Shown piece after piece: positions 35,944 to 44,752 of a stretch of 64,000 nt of DNA. Position numbers and translations under genes: made by a program. Location of the stretch: NCBI RefSeq assembly GCF_900101465.1, contig NZ_FMZM01000009.1, positions 201,583-265,582 on the forward strand, written 5' to 3'. This stretch comes from Nocardioides lianchengensis. GTDB lineage: Bacteria; Actinomycetota; Actinomycetes; Propionibacteriales; Nocardioidaceae. The stretch's first letter is position 1; each line of letters begins with the position of its first letter. Under the pieces are notes generated by a model that did no database searches, was not told the origin of the DNA, and saw only the letters and a list, made by a program, of their open reading frames with translations.

Positions 35944-36750
35944 GTGATCCTCGACCGGTTCGCCGTGACCGACCAGGTGGCGATCGTGACCGGGGCGGGG
36001 CTCGGCATCGGGCGCAGCATCGCGATCGCGCTGGCGGAGGCGGGCGCCGACGTGGTGGTCGCCGCGCGGACGAAGGCCGATCTCGACGAGGTCGTCGCCC
36101 GGATCGAGGAGACCGGGCGGCGGGCGCTCGCCGTACCGACGGACGTGATGGAGACCGAGCAGCTCGAGCACCTGGTGGCGGAGACGCTGCGGGTCTTCGG
36201 GCGGCTCGACATCCTGGTCAACAACGCGGGTGGGACGGCGCCGCGGCCGGCGATGACGACCTCGGAGCGCTACCTGCACCACGCACTGCACTTCAACGCG
36301 ATCGCACCGTTCGTCCTGACGAAGCTCGCCGCGCAGGCGATGGTCGACACGGCCGGCGGCGGGAGCGTCGTCAACATCTCCTCCCGGGTCGCCGACATGG
36401 TGCTGACCTCGTTCGTGGCCCATGGGGTGGGCAAGGCGGCGCTGACCCACCTGACGAAGAACGTCGCGGCCGAGCTGGCGCCCGCCGTCCGCGTGAACGC
36501 TATCGGGGTCGGGGCGATCGCGACCCGGTCGCTGTCGACCGTCATGGAGGACGAGCAGATGCACGCCGACCTGGTGGAGCGGACCCCGATGGGGCGCGCC
36601 GGCGACCCGGAGGACGTCGCGTGCGCAGCGCTCTACCTGGCGTCGCCCGCCTCGGCATGGGTGACGGGCACCGTGGTGAACGTCGACGGCGGGTCCACCA
36701 TCCCCGCCGTGCAGATCCCCGTGCCGCCGCTCGAGCCCCGAGGGACCTGA
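35944..36750 (+). CDS. short-chain dehydrogenase-like protein with His in place of catalytic Tyr
   Basis: The 268-residue product begins with GTG. It has the NAD(P) motif VTGAGLGIGRS, VVAARTKADLDEV, NNAGG and the Ser of NISSRVADM. Where SDRs have YxxxK this protein has HGVGK: His160 (CAT, 36421-36423; Tyr would be TAT) and Lys164. The C-terminus is standard (ERTPMGRAGDPEDVACAALYLASPASAWVTGTVVNVDGG). It may be inactive, use another proton donor, or have a binding role. It converges on the flavin oxidoreductase gene with 4 bases between stops. Confidence 0.87.
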   Translation: MILDRFAVTDQVAIVTGAGLGIGRSIAIALAEAGADVVVAARTKADLDEVVARIEETGRRALAVPTDVMETEQLEHLVAETLRVFGRLDILVNNAGGTAPRPAMTTSERYLHHALHFNAIAPFVLTKLAAQAMVDTAGGGSVVNISSRVADMVLTSFVAHGVGKAALTHLTKNVAAELAPAVRVNAIGVGAIATRSLSTVMEDEQMHADLVERTPMGRAGDPEDVACAALYLASPASAWVTGTVVNVDGGSTIPAVQIPVPPLEPRGT

Positions 36751-36754
36751 GCGG

Positions 36755-37876
36755 CTACGCGCTCGGCTTGCGTCGTACGCCGCCGTAGAAGCCGCGCCGG
36801 ACCACCCAGGGCAGCAGGACGCGTTCGATCAGCCAGCGCGGCAGCTGGATCGCGCGGCCGTCGGCGGTCAGGAACAGCAGGCCGTCGTCCTGGACGCCGA
36901 GGACCGACCCCCAGCGCGACCGGGTCGCCCGGTACGGCGCGAGCGGCCGACCCGCCAGGTGGGCGCGGATGTTGGCGGCCAGGAGCCGGTCGGCGCGGTT
37001 GCGGGCGCTCGAGCGCTGCGGGTCGGTGGCGGCGACGTCGCCGACGGCGAAGATCTCCGGGTGCCGTTCCGACTGCAGGGTGGGGGTCACCGCGACGAAG
37101 CCTCGCTCGTCGAGCAGGTAGGCCGGGAGCCACTCGGTGTTGGGACGCACCCGGCCGATCGCCCAGACGACGGCCTCGGCAACGGTCGGCGGCTGCCCGC
37201 CCTGCCAGGCCACCGGAGCGTCGGTGATCGCCTCGCCGGCGAAGCCGTCCGGTACGACGGCGCGGTGGCCCGGGTGCAGCCCGACCCCCAGGTCGACGAG
37301 ACGACGGCGGACCTCCGCCCAGGCCCGCGGGTGGTGGGCGGCCAGGGCGCGCTCGCCCGGGAAGTAGAGATCGACCCGCTGGTCCGGCCAGCGGATCCGC
37401 AGGTTGGCGGCCACGCTGAGGGCGGCCGCTCCCCCGCCGATCACCGCGACCGACCCGGCCGCCGCGACCCGCTCGTGGTGCGTCCGGACCTGCTCGTCGA
37501 CCTGCTCGCTGGTCAACAGGGCGGACGTGCGCCAGAAGCCGTTGGTGACGCCGGTCGAGACGACCAGGACGTCGTACGGCTCGACGGACTCGCTGCCGTC
37601 GGCGAGCCGCACCCCGACCTCGCGCGCGTCGGGGTCGAGACCGGTCAGGGAGCCGTGCACGCGTCGTACGCCTTCGAGGCGCCGGTAGCGGGAGAAGGCG
37701 ACCCGGTTGTCCGCCGCCCAGTCGTCGGGCCGCGCGAGGCGGACGCCGACCTCCTGGCCGCTCACGACCTCGGGCTTCGAGGAGATCCCGACCACGTCGA
37801 CGTGCCGCGCCAGGTGGATGGCGGTCAGGACGCCGATGTCGCCCAGGCCGGCGATGACGACCCGGGGACGGCTCAC
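36755..37876 (-). CDS. FAD/NAD(P)-dependent oxidoreductase (AIF/NDH-2-like)
   Basis: From GTG 37876 the product has 373 residues. The N-terminal FAD motif is VVIAGLGDIGVLTAIHLARHVDVVGIS; the internal NAD(P) motif is VAVIGGGAAALSVAANL; then HPEIFAVGDVAATDP, where the Asp binds FAD, and a basic C-terminus (LPRWLIERVLLPWVVRRGFYGGVRRKP) that may contact the membrane. It overlaps the NTF2-like gene upstream by four bases (GTGA). Electron acceptor unknown. It belongs to the TetR-controlled operon. Confidence 0.9.
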   Translation of the reverse strand: MSRPRVVIAGLGDIGVLTAIHLARHVDVVGISSKPEVVSGQEVGVRLARPDDWAADNRVAFSRYRRLEGVRRVHGSLTGLDPDAREVGVRLADGSESVEPYDVLVVSTGVTNGFWRTSALLTSEQVDEQVRTHHERVAAAGSVAVIGGGAAALSVAANLRIRWPDQRVDLYFPGERALAAHHPRAWAEVRRRLVDLGVGLHPGHRAVVPDGFAGEAITDAPVAWQGGQPPTVAEAVVWAIGRVRPNTEWLPAYLLDERGFVAVTPTLQSERHPEIFAVGDVAATDPQRSSARNRADRLLAANIRAHLAGRPLAPYRATRSRWGSVLGVQDDGLLFLTADGRAIQLPRWLIERVLLPWVVRRGFYGGVRRKPSA

Positions 37877-38379
37877 GGGGACGAGAGGCGCGGCGGCGTG
37901 ACGTTGCGGTCGGGGCTCGGTCCGGGGGCGGACATCCCCGCTCCCGGGACCCAGGAGGTGCGGCCCAGGAGGTCGCCGACCTCGGCCAGGTTCATCAGAT
38001 CCATCTCGTAGTCGAACAGGCCGTCGCCCGCGTAGTGCAGCACCGAGAAGGCCGGCGCCTGGTAGGGCCGACCGTCCTCCCAGGCGCCGGGCAGACGGTT
38101 CCACCAGAACGTCACGACGCGGTCGCCCTCGACGAGGGTCCACTCCTCGGGGAAGGTCCAGCCCTCCAGCCCGGCCATCGACATGTCGAAGAACCTGGTG
38201 AGGGCGTCACGACCCTCCACCCGCCCCCAGGCCGGGTCGATGAACACCACGTCCTCGGTGAACCAGGCGGCGATGGTCGACCAGTCGGCCTCCCCGGCGA
38301 CGCACCGCTCACGCTGGGCCACGTAGGCCCGGTAGGCGTCCAGCGCCTCGCGCTCGCGTTCGTTCAGCTCCGACACCAC
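37873..38379 (-). CDS. SnoaL/NTF2-like protein
   Basis: The product has 168 residues from GTG 38379, chosen because GGAGGAG lies five bases upstream; GTG 38385 would leave no space. The NTF2-like cone fold shows in DAYRAYVAQRERCVAGEADWSTIAAWFTEDVVFIDPAWGRVEGRDALTRFF and VTFWWNRLPGAWEDGRPYQAPAFSVLHYAGDGLFDYEMDLMN. Proteins of this kind bind small hydrophobic ligands or isomerise ketosteroids and polyketides. It leads an operon with the flavin oxidoreductase and is divergent from the TetR gene. Confidence 0.85.
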   Translation of the reverse strand: MVSELNEREREALDAYRAYVAQRERCVAGEADWSTIAAWFTEDVVFIDPAWGRVEGRDALTRFFDMSMAGLEGWTFPEEWTLVEGDRVVTFWWNRLPGAWEDGRPYQAPAFSVLHYAGDGLFDYEMDLMNLAEVGDLLGRTSWVPGAGMSAPGPSPDRNVTPPRLSSP

Positions 38380-38431
38380 TGGCACTCCTCCGCGCGGCCG
38401 GCACCCTCGAGCGGGGCATCGGGAAGGCGAA

Positions 38432-38445
38432 CCTAGGCAGCCTGA
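38432..38445 (-). promoter_or_regulatory. TetR operator copy 1, over the -10 of the NTF2-like operon
   Basis: CCTAGGCAGCCTGA is the exact reverse complement of the copy at 38538-38551. On the minus strand it reads TCAGGCTGCCTAGG and overlaps a TAGGTT -10 box (38430-38435). Confidence 0.6.
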
Positions 38446-38537
38446 CCGTGTCGATCAACCGACCGTCCCGGTCAGAGGCCGGACACTCGTGGCCCCGCAC
38501 CGACAGCCACCGGAGCCCCTCAGCAGCAAAAACCTCA

Positions 38538-38551
38538 TCAGGCTGCCTAGG
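38538..38551 (+). promoter_or_regulatory. TetR operator copy 2, over the -10 of the regulator gene
   Basis: TCAGGCTGCCTAGG overlaps TAGGAT (38548-38553), the -10 box seven bases ahead of the ATG at 38561. The two inverted copies flank the divergent promoter region, 92 bases apart, which fits autorepression. Confidence 0.6.
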
Positions 38552-38560
38552 ATTCGGCCC

Positions 38561-39151
38561 ATGTCCGATTCGCCCGAGGGCCAGCGCAAGCGCCCGGGGG
38601 GCCGCAGCGAGCGAGTACGCCGCGCGGTCATGGACGCCACGGTGCGGAGCCTGCTGGCCGGCGGGACCGAGGGCCTGTCGATCCCGCAGGTCGCGGTGGA
38701 GGCCGGGGTCGCCGAGTCGACGATCTACCGGCGGTGGGGGGACCCGATCCACCTGGCCGCCGAGGCGATGACCGAGCTGGTCGCGAACTCCGTCCCGGTG
38801 CAACCGACCGGCGACCTCCGCGACGACCTCGTCAACCTGCTGGAGCAGATCACCGCGATCTTCTTGGTCCCGGGCATGACCGGGATCCTCGGATCCATCA
38901 TCGTCCTCGCCGAGGACGAGCGCATCGCGCGAGCGCGCGACGCGTTCTGGGCGACCCGGTTCGAGATCTCGGCCGCCATCATCCAGCGTGCCGTCGAGGA
39001 CGGAGCCCTGCCGGCGGACACCGTCGTCATGGAGCTCGTCGAGCTGCTCGTCGGACCCGTCTACTTCCGCATCGGCGCCGGTCTGCCACTGGACGGCTTC
39101 TCCCCCGCCCCACACACCGACCGCGTGCTTCTGGCCTTCGCCGCCGGGTGA
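38561..39151 (+). CDS. TetR-family transcriptional regulator
   Basis: The 196-residue product has a TetR HTH at about 15-65 (RRAVMDATVRSLLAGGTEGLSIPQVAVEAGVAESTIYRRWGDPIHLAAEAM) and a C-terminal TetR_C ligand domain with VFWATRFE-like (DAFWATRFEISAAII) and VVMELVELLVGPVYFRIG. It is divergent from the NTF2-like and flavin oxidoreductase operon, which it probably represses together with itself through the paired 14-bp sites. Inducer unknown. Confidence 0.92.
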   Translation: MSDSPEGQRKRPGGRSERVRRAVMDATVRSLLAGGTEGLSIPQVAVEAGVAESTIYRRWGDPIHLAAEAMTELVANSVPVQPTGDLRDDLVNLLEQITAIFLVPGMTGILGSIIVLAEDERIARARDAFWATRFEISAAIIQRAVEDGALPADTVVMELVELLVGPVYFRIGAGLPLDGFSPAPHTDRVLLAFAAG

Positions 39152-39170
39152 CCCGCGCGACGTCTCGGGC

Positions 39171-39866
39171 CTACGCCCTCTCGGTCGGTCCGCCCGCATC
39201 GCCCGGCACGTCGCCGGGAGCCGGTACGGCGCGGATGGCGGCCTCCAGCAGACGGTGCTCCAGCGACCGAGGGTCTGCCCCGGGTCGCCGGGCGCCGACA
39301 CCCCGGAGGTCCACGAACACCAGCACGGGCACGGACAGGCCCGGGACCGCTGCGGCCTCCGACTCGATCCGGGCCTTCAGCGCGTCGCCGTACGCCGCCC
39401 ACTCGCGATGACGCCGCTCATCCGGCCCGGCACCGGAGCCGTTCCCGGAGCGGGCGAGGATCTGCCCGACGTCGACGGTGATCGCCACCGGCTCCGTGCG
39501 GTGCTCCCACAGGCCCCGCTCCTCCTCGCCCCCGCGCGGGGCCGGCTCCTCGCCCGCGTGGTCCTCCGCACCGGCCGGGCCGATGGTCCCGCGCAGCAGG
39601 CGGCGGATGGCCCGGGCCTCCCAGGAGTCGCGACTGCCCGCCAGCACCGCCTCGACGCCGCCGACGTTGGCGGCCGCACCGGCCAGCGCGACCGCGACGA
39701 GCTCGGCCCAGTCCGTCCACTCGGCCTCGTCGTCCGCGCCGGTCCGCGGACGTTGGAGCCGGGCCGCGTCCGTCAGGGCGGTGATGACCGCCTCGAGCCG
39801 GGCGACGACCTCCTCGCGGTAGGCCCTGAGCCCGTCATCGGCCGGCGTCCGTGGCGCGACATCCAT
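39171..39866 (-). CDS. protein of unknown function
   Basis: From ATG 39866 the product has 231 residues; GGGGGAGGG 10-15 bases upstream is the ribosome site. The N-terminal half is helical ([25 protein letters not shown] ... [25 protein letters not shown]), the middle is acidic and low in complexity ([20 protein letters not shown]), and the rest carries [19 protein letters not shown] and [19 protein letters not shown]. It has no signal peptide or membrane helix. I do not recognise it. Tail to tail with the TetR gene. Confidence 0.65.
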   Translation of the reverse strand: MDVAPRTPADDGLRAYREEVVARLEAVITALTDAARLQRPRTGADDEAEWTDWAELVAVALAGAAANVGGVEAVLAGSRDSWEARAIRRLLRGTIGPAGAEDHAGEEPAPRGGEEERGLWEHRTEPVAITVDVGQILARSGNGSGAGPDERRHREWAAYGDALKARIESEAAAVPGLSVPVLVFVDLRGVGARRPGADPRSLEHRLLEAAIRAVPAPGDVPGDAGGPTERA

Positions 39867-40056
39867 GGCGCGATCCCTCCCCCTCGTGGATCCAACCCTC
39901 ACCTTATTGCAGGTTCGCCTTGCGTTAAGGGGTGGGTTCTCCTCAGGGCGACCCACATGGGGCCGATCGGCCCATCAGCGCAGCGGCGTGCCGATCATCG
40001 GCGGGCCTACTCACCGCGCCGGCCCACCCACGTTGCTCGAACAGAGGGGAAACGTC
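39867..40056. other. divergent promoter region with a GGGCCGATCGGCCC palindrome
   Basis: Between the unknown gene and the chemoreceptor-like gene. A perfect 14-bp palindrome GGGCCGATCGGCCC lies at 39960-39973, about 85 bases ahead of the receptor start and about 95 from the other start. It could be an operator for either gene. The receptor has an AGAGGGGAAA ribosome site near 40043. Confidence 0.5.
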
Positions 40057-41613
40057 ATGTCCTGGAAGTCCTGGTCCGCACGAGCGAGGACCGAGGAGGC
40101 TCCGCGCTACGAGCAGGCCCGAGCCGACGCCCAAGCGGTCGCCGCCGTGGTGGCCGCCGTCAGCGACGCCACGACCCTCGACGAGGCGGTCACCTGCGCG
40201 CTGGAGACCGTGCGGGACCGCTACGGCTGGGTCTACGGCTCCTACTGGAAGGTCGACCCGGGGGTCGGCGCACTCGTCTTCGTCCGCGAGTCCGGAGAGG
40301 CGGGCGAGGAGTTCCACCGCGTGACCCGTACGGCGTCCTTCGCCGAGGGCGTCGGGCTCTCGGGCCGGGCCTGGCGGACCCGGGACCTCGTGTTCGTGCC
40401 CGACCTGGGCGAGCTCACCGACTGCGTGCGGGCGCCCGCCGCCCAGCGCGCCGGCGTCCGCAGCGGCGTGTGCTTCCCCATCGTCGAGAACGGCGAGGTC
40501 ACCGGCACCATGGACTTCTTCTCCACCGAGTCCGTCGACCTGTCGCAGGAGCGGCTCGCGTCGCTGCGGGCCATCGGTGTCCTCATCTCGCAGACCGTCA
40601 GGAGACTGGCGTCGGCCGCGGTCCAGGAACGGGCCGCACAGGACATCGCCGCGGTCACCCGGGTGCTGCAGGAGGTCACGGCGGCCCAGACCCCCGAGGC
40701 GGCCCTCTCGGCAGCACTCGACTCGATCCGGACCGGCTTCGACTGGACCTACGGCTCCGTGTGGAGGATCGACGAGGGCGAGCGGTGCCTGCGGTTCAGC
40801 CAGGAGTCCGGCGACGCGGGCGAGGAGTTCCGCCGGGTGACCCGGTCCGCGTCGTTCGCCGAGGGCGTCGGCCTGTCCGGTCGTGCGTGGAAGGCGCGCG
40901 AGCTGATCTTCGTGGAGGACCTCGCCGACGTCACCGACTGCGTCCGGGCACCCGCTGCCCGACGAGCGGGGGTGAAGTCCGGGGTCTGCCTGCCCATCAT
41001 GATCGGCGGCGTCGTCGTCGGCACCCTGGACTTCTTCGCGAACCGGACCCTCACCCTCTCCGCCGGACGCCGCAGCGCCCTGCAGAACACCGCGCTGCTG
41101 ATCGGTCAGGCACTCGAGCGGTTCGAGAACGCAGCCCGTCTCGACACGGCCGGCCGGGAGCTCGTCGTGTCGATCGAGGAGGTCGAGCGGAACGTCCTGG
41201 CCGCCACCACCGTCGCCCAGGACGGGAGTCGCCTCGCGGACGACGCCAACCGCGACGTCGCCGCCCTCGGGGCGGCCAGCACCCGGATCGGGGAGGTCGT
41301 CAAGGTCATCGAGGGCATCGCCGCCCAGACCAACCTGCTGGCGCTGAACGCGACCATCGAGGCGGCCCGGGCCGGAGAGGCGGGCCGTGGCTTCGCCGTC
41401 GTCGCCGGCGAGGTCAAGGAGCTCGCGAGCGAGACCGCGACGGCCACCACCACGGTCTCCGAGACCATCTCCACCATCCAGGACCAGGTGGGTCGGGTGA
41501 TCGCGTCGCTCGGCGAGATCGGTCACGTCGTCGAGCAGATCAACCAGACCCAGGAGGTCATCGGCGGCGTCCTGACCGAGCAGGTCGCGGTCACCCGCGC
41601 CATCCTCGGCTAG
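40057..41613 (+). CDS. soluble tandem-GAF chemoreceptor-like (MCP signalling domain) protein
   Basis: The 518-residue product has no membrane helix. GAF1 (about 20-180) and GAF2 (about 195-350) are close duplicates: both read ESG(E/D)AGEEF(H/R)RVTR(T/S)[14 protein letters not shown] and have TDCVRAPAA(Q/R)RAGV(R/K)SGVC(F/L)P. The C-terminal third is an MCP hairpin with [40 protein letters not shown], the CheA/CheW contact tip. No che or flagellar genes are in the window, so it may serve a non-motility pathway. The GAF cysteines are a possible ligand or redox site. Confidence 0.9.
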   Translation: MSWKSWSARARTEEAPRYEQARADAQAVAAVVAAVSDATTLDEAVTCALETVRDRYGWVYGSYWKVDPGVGALVFVRESGEAGEEFHRVTRTASFAEGVGLSGRAWRTRDLVFVPDLGELTDCVRAPAAQRAGVRSGVCFPIVENGEVTGTMDFFSTESVDLSQERLASLRAIGVLISQTVRRLASAAVQERAAQDIAAVTRVLQEVTAAQTPEAALSAALDSIRTGFDWTYGSVWRIDEGERCLRFSQESGDAGEEFRRVTRSASFAEGVGLSGRAWKARELIFVEDLADVTDCVRAPAARRAGVKSGVCLPIMIGGVVVGTLDFFANRTLTLSAGRRSALQNTALLIGQALERFENAARLDTAGRELVVSIEEVERNVLAATTVAQDGSRLADDANRDVAALGAASTRIGEVVKVIEGIAAQTNLLALNATIEAARAGEAGRGFAVVAGEVKELASETATATTTVSETISTIQDQVGRVIASLGEIGHVVEQINQTQEVIGGVLTEQVAVTRAILG

Positions 41614-41689
41614 GGGCGTCGCCACCGCCGGAACCGTCCCCGCCGAGGGTCCTCCCCCTCGCGTCGGACGGCCCGGCGCGGGTCGACGC

Positions 41690-43168
41690 CTAGGGCCGCC
41701 CGCAGGTCGTGAAGCGCACGCGGGTGCTCCAGGCGCGCCGGGCCTGGCCGCGGGCGACGCGGACGTCGACCTTCAGCACGTACTTCCGACCCGGCCGGAG
41801 AGCGGCCCCGTTGATCGCGCGGCCCACCTTGACGCGACCGAGACGCAGAGAGGTTCGCTTCACCCGCCACCCACGGGCCGCTCGGACCTTCACTCCGGCA
41901 GGAGCGCTGACCGCCGGCAGGCAGGACACGGGGACCGTGAGGCGGACCCTCCCGAACGGCGCCCTCGAGGTGACGGTCCGGGTCAGGGCGGGCAGCCGGA
42001 TCGGCCGGGCGACGAGCGAGCTGCGGTCGGTGGCGACCCAGACCACCCATCCGCGCCCGCTCGGGGCGGTCGCGATGCGCGCGTCGACGTCGGTCGCGGT
42101 CAGTCCGACCGGGAACTCCTTCAGGGCGCCCACGCCGGCCGTCTGGTGATTGCCGACCGCGAGCCGATCGCAGCCGATCGCGACCGAGGCGAACCGACCA
42201 CTGGCGTCCGTGTGCAGGTCCCTGCCGCCGGTCGCGCAGGACTGGCCCGGAAGGCCGGCCACCGGACGTCGGAAGGTGTGCCGCGACGGGTCCCAGCTGG
42301 CGACGACCGAGCGATCCCCACCCTTCTTCCGATCCCGTGCGGTGGCCAGGAGGCGGATGCCACGTCGGGTGGCGGCCAACCGCGCGGTGCCGTGATCGGT
42401 CTCGGTCCCCGCCACCGCCCGGAACGCGCCCCAGGAGCCCGAGCCCGACGGCTTCCAGGCGACGCGGACCGGATCGGCATCGGCGGCGTACTCGCCGATC
42501 AGCATCACGGTCGAGCGGCCGTCGTCGGCCATCTCGACGTTGCCGACCGGGTACGGCGCCCGCACCGTGGAGGGTGCCGCGGCCAAGGTGTCGTAGTGGT
42601 AGAGCGTGCGCGCGTCGTCGTCGGGGCCGGAGACGAGCACCGCCCCGATCCCCCGCGGCCCGGCGGTCACCGCCAGCAGGCTGGTCTCGCTGCGGACCTG
42701 GGCGACGTCCACCGCCGGACGCAGGACCCCACCGACCACCTGGGCGGTCGCGATCCGGTCCTGCATCGGGTCCCCCGTCGCGTCCGGGCCGTTGCGGTGG
42801 TGCCAGACCAGGGTGGCCCGGTCACCCGACGCGACCACGAAGAGCTGCTCGGCGCTCAGCCGCTCCAGGGCATCGATCGTCTGCACCCCTCCGGCACACC
42901 GGGTCGTGCCGACCGGCAGCACGCACAGGTGCACCTCGGCCCCCGGCTCGCCGCCCGAGCGCGAGCTCAACCAGCCGACGTACGTTGTCCCGCGGGCGTC
43001 GGTGGCCGCGTCGAAGCGGAAATAGGAGGCATCTCGGTCGAGGACCAGCGACGGCCCGGCCGGTCCGGGTCGAGGGCCGGGCGACCGGCCGGGGGCCGCC
43101 CCGGCGGACAGCACCGAGGTGGTGAGGAGCAGGACCGTCAGGGCGCCGAGAACGCGCAGTGATCTCAC
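41690..43168 (-). CDS. exported protein with predicted beta-propeller and C-terminal basic beta domain
   Basis: The 492-residue product has a signal peptide (about 1-25, LGALTVLLLTTSVLSAGAA) and a proline/glycine linker. The body has repeated beta-strand blocks with paired Cys (LCVLPVGTTRCAGG) and GxDxxGxxxVxW-type elements seen in exported propellers (VYVGWLSSRSGG, TLVWHHRNGPDATGD, RFASVAIGCDRLAVGNHQ). The last 110 residues are basic and Ig-like. Function unknown; related in style to the other exported proteins here. Confidence 0.7.
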   Translation of the reverse strand: MRSLRVLGALTVLLLTTSVLSAGAAPGRSPGPRPGPAGPSLVLDRDASYFRFDAATDARGTTYVGWLSSRSGGEPGAEVHLCVLPVGTTRCAGGVQTIDALERLSAEQLFVVASGDRATLVWHHRNGPDATGDPMQDRIATAQVVGGVLRPAVDVAQVRSETSLLAVTAGPRGIGAVLVSGPDDDARTLYHYDTLAAAPSTVRAPYPVGNVEMADDGRSTVMLIGEYAADADPVRVAWKPSGSGSWGAFRAVAGTETDHGTARLAATRRGIRLLATARDRKKGGDRSVVASWDPSRHTFRRPVAGLPGQSCATGGRDLHTDASGRFASVAIGCDRLAVGNHQTAGVGALKEFPVGLTATDVDARIATAPSGRGWVVWVATDRSSLVARPIRLPALTRTVTSRAPFGRVRLTVPVSCLPAVSAPAGVKVRAARGWRVKRTSLRLGRVKVGRAINGAALRPGRKYVLKVDVRVARGQARRAWSTRVRFTTCGRP

Positions 43169-43252
43169 TCGCCCAATTCAACCATCCCTCGACTCCGCCA
43201 CCGTGCCGCGACGTACTCGGTGCAGCGCGGGCGGCCGGAGCCGACCACCTCC

Positions 43253-44242
43253 TCAGGAGGCCCTCGCGCACCGATCGGCCAGGAGTCCGAACGCCACCCG
43301 GAGCTCGTCCGGACCGATGACCTCCAGGTCGGCGTCGAACCTCAGCAGCGAGGCCGCCAGCGCGGGGAACGACCACGCCCCCAGCGTCAGCCGGGTGCGC
43401 TGCTCGTCGACCGCTTCCGCCACCCCGTCGCCGACGTACGGGAGCACCTCGGCGAGCGGGAGGGCGAGGACGACGGTGCCCTCGCACGGCCAGGTCGGGG
43501 AGACATCGGTGCCCTCGCGGCCGCGGAACCGGCTCACCAGGTACGACGAGACGTCGGCGCCGCCGGGGAGGTCGCGGGGTGCGAAGCGGGGACCGGTGGG
43601 GGTGCGCGGGGCCATCCGGTCGGCGCGGTAGGTGCGCCAGTCGGCGCGGTCGAGGTCCCAGGCGACGACGTACCAGCGGCCGCGCCAGGTGACGAGGTGG
43701 TGGGGCTCGACGCGGCGAGGTGGGCGGTCGGTCGGGTCGGAGGCGTAGTCGAAGCGGAGGACCTCGCGGGCGTGGACCGCGGCGCCGATCGCGACGAGGA
43801 CCCCGCTGCCGACGTCGGAGGGAGGGGCAGGTGGGCGGACGACGATCAGCGGGAGCGCCTCCAGGCGGTGGCGGAGGCGGGACGGCAGGACCCGGCGCAG
43901 GGTGGTCAGGGCACGGAGGGCGGCGTCGGCCACCCCGTCGCCGAGGCCGGCACCGCCGGCGGCGGTGAGCTCCAAGGACACCGCGAGGGCGACAGCCTGC
44001 TCGTCGTCGAAGAGCAGCGGCGGGAGGTCGGAGCCGGCGTCGAGGCGGTAGCCGCCGTACGGGCCCCTGGCCGTCTCGATCCGGTAGCCGAGCTCGCGCA
44101 GCCGGTCGACGTCGCGGCGCACGGTCCGGACGCTGACGTCGAGGCGGTCGGCGAGCAGGTCCCCGGACCAGTCGCGGCGGGTCTGCAGGAGGGAGAGCAG
44201 CGCGAGCAGCCGGGACGAGGTGGTGGGCACGACATCCAGCAT
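43253..44242 (-). CDS. WYL-domain HTH transcriptional regulator
   Basis: From ATG 44242 the product has 329 residues. The N-terminal winged HTH (about 5-60, SSRLLALLSLLQTRRDWSGDLLADRLDVSVRTVRRDVDRLRELGY) is followed by GPYGGYRL and a WYL domain (about 150-230, with HHLVTWRGRWYVVAWDLDRADWRTYRADRM) and a WCX-type C-terminus. It binds DNA as a dimer in response to a nucleotide or other small ligand. Divergent from the DUF1761 gene; a perfect inverted repeat lies just upstream of its start. Confidence 0.92.
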   Translation of the reverse strand: MLDVVPTTSSRLLALLSLLQTRRDWSGDLLADRLDVSVRTVRRDVDRLRELGYRIETARGPYGGYRLDAGSDLPPLLFDDEQAVALAVSLELTAAGGAGLGDGVADAALRALTTLRRVLPSRLRHRLEALPLIVVRPPAPPSDVGSGVLVAIGAAVHAREVLRFDYASDPTDRPPRRVEPHHLVTWRGRWYVVAWDLDRADWRTYRADRMAPRTPTGPRFAPRDLPGGADVSSYLVSRFRGREGTDVSPTWPCEGTVVLALPLAEVLPYVGDGVAEAVDEQRTRLTLGAWSFPALAASLLRFDADLEVIGPDELRVAFGLLADRCARAS

Positions 44243-44249
44243 GCCCGAC

Positions 44250-44274
44250 GTACAGGACACAACCTGTCCTGTAC
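44250..44274. promoter_or_regulatory. WYL-regulator operator
   Basis: GTACAGGACA (44250-44259) and TGTCCTGTAC (44265-44274) form a perfect 10-bp inverted repeat around CAACC, seven bases from the regulator start codon and in the promoter region of the divergent DUF1761 gene. Likely autoregulatory and shared. Confidence 0.7.
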
Positions 44275-44331
44275 CTCCGCGAGAGTTTCCGACGAGGCGG
44301 TCAGAGCGGCCGCCGCCGAAGGAGCACTCCC

Positions 44332-44748
44332 TTGTTCAACGTCCTGGGCGACCTCAACTGGCTCGCCGTCGTCATCGTCGCGGTCGCCTCGATCGTGCTG
44401 GCCGGCCTCTGGTTCGCCGTCGTCATCGTCAAGCCGTACGCCGTGGCGCTGGGCCGGGTCGGTCAGCCCGCGCCGGAGCCGAGCGTCGTCTCCGCCGTGG
44501 GTCCGCTGGTCTGCGTGGTCGTCACCACCCTCACCACCGCGGTCCTCGTGGAGGCGCTGGACATCACCGCGACCGGCGACGCCGTCACGTTCGGGCTTCT
44601 CGTCGGCGTCGGCTACCTGGCGGCGATGACCTTCCAGATCGCGATCAACCCGAACTTCCCGCGCCCGCTCCTCTACGGCGTGATCAACGCGCCGTACTTC
44701 GTCATCACCAGCGTGCTCGGGTCGGTCGTGATGACCGCGATGCGCTGA
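44332..44748 (+). CDS. DUF1761 membrane protein
   Basis: The 138-residue product starts with TTG, preceded by a strong GAAGGAGCAC ribosome site. It has four predicted membrane helices (about 8-32, 50-72, 82-100 and 118-135). The family signature NWLAVVIVAVASIVLAGLWFAVV and NPNFPRPLLYGVINAPYFVITSVLGSVVMTAM is clear. Function is unknown, but DUF1761 genes are commonly found beside WYL regulators, as here. Confidence 0.85.
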   Translation: MFNVLGDLNWLAVVIVAVASIVLAGLWFAVVIVKPYAVALGRVGQPAPEPSVVSAVGPLVCVVVTTLTTAVLVEALDITATGDAVTFGLLVGVGYLAAMTFQIAINPNFPRPLLYGVINAPYFVITSVLGSVVMTAMR

Positions 44749-44752
44749 ACGG

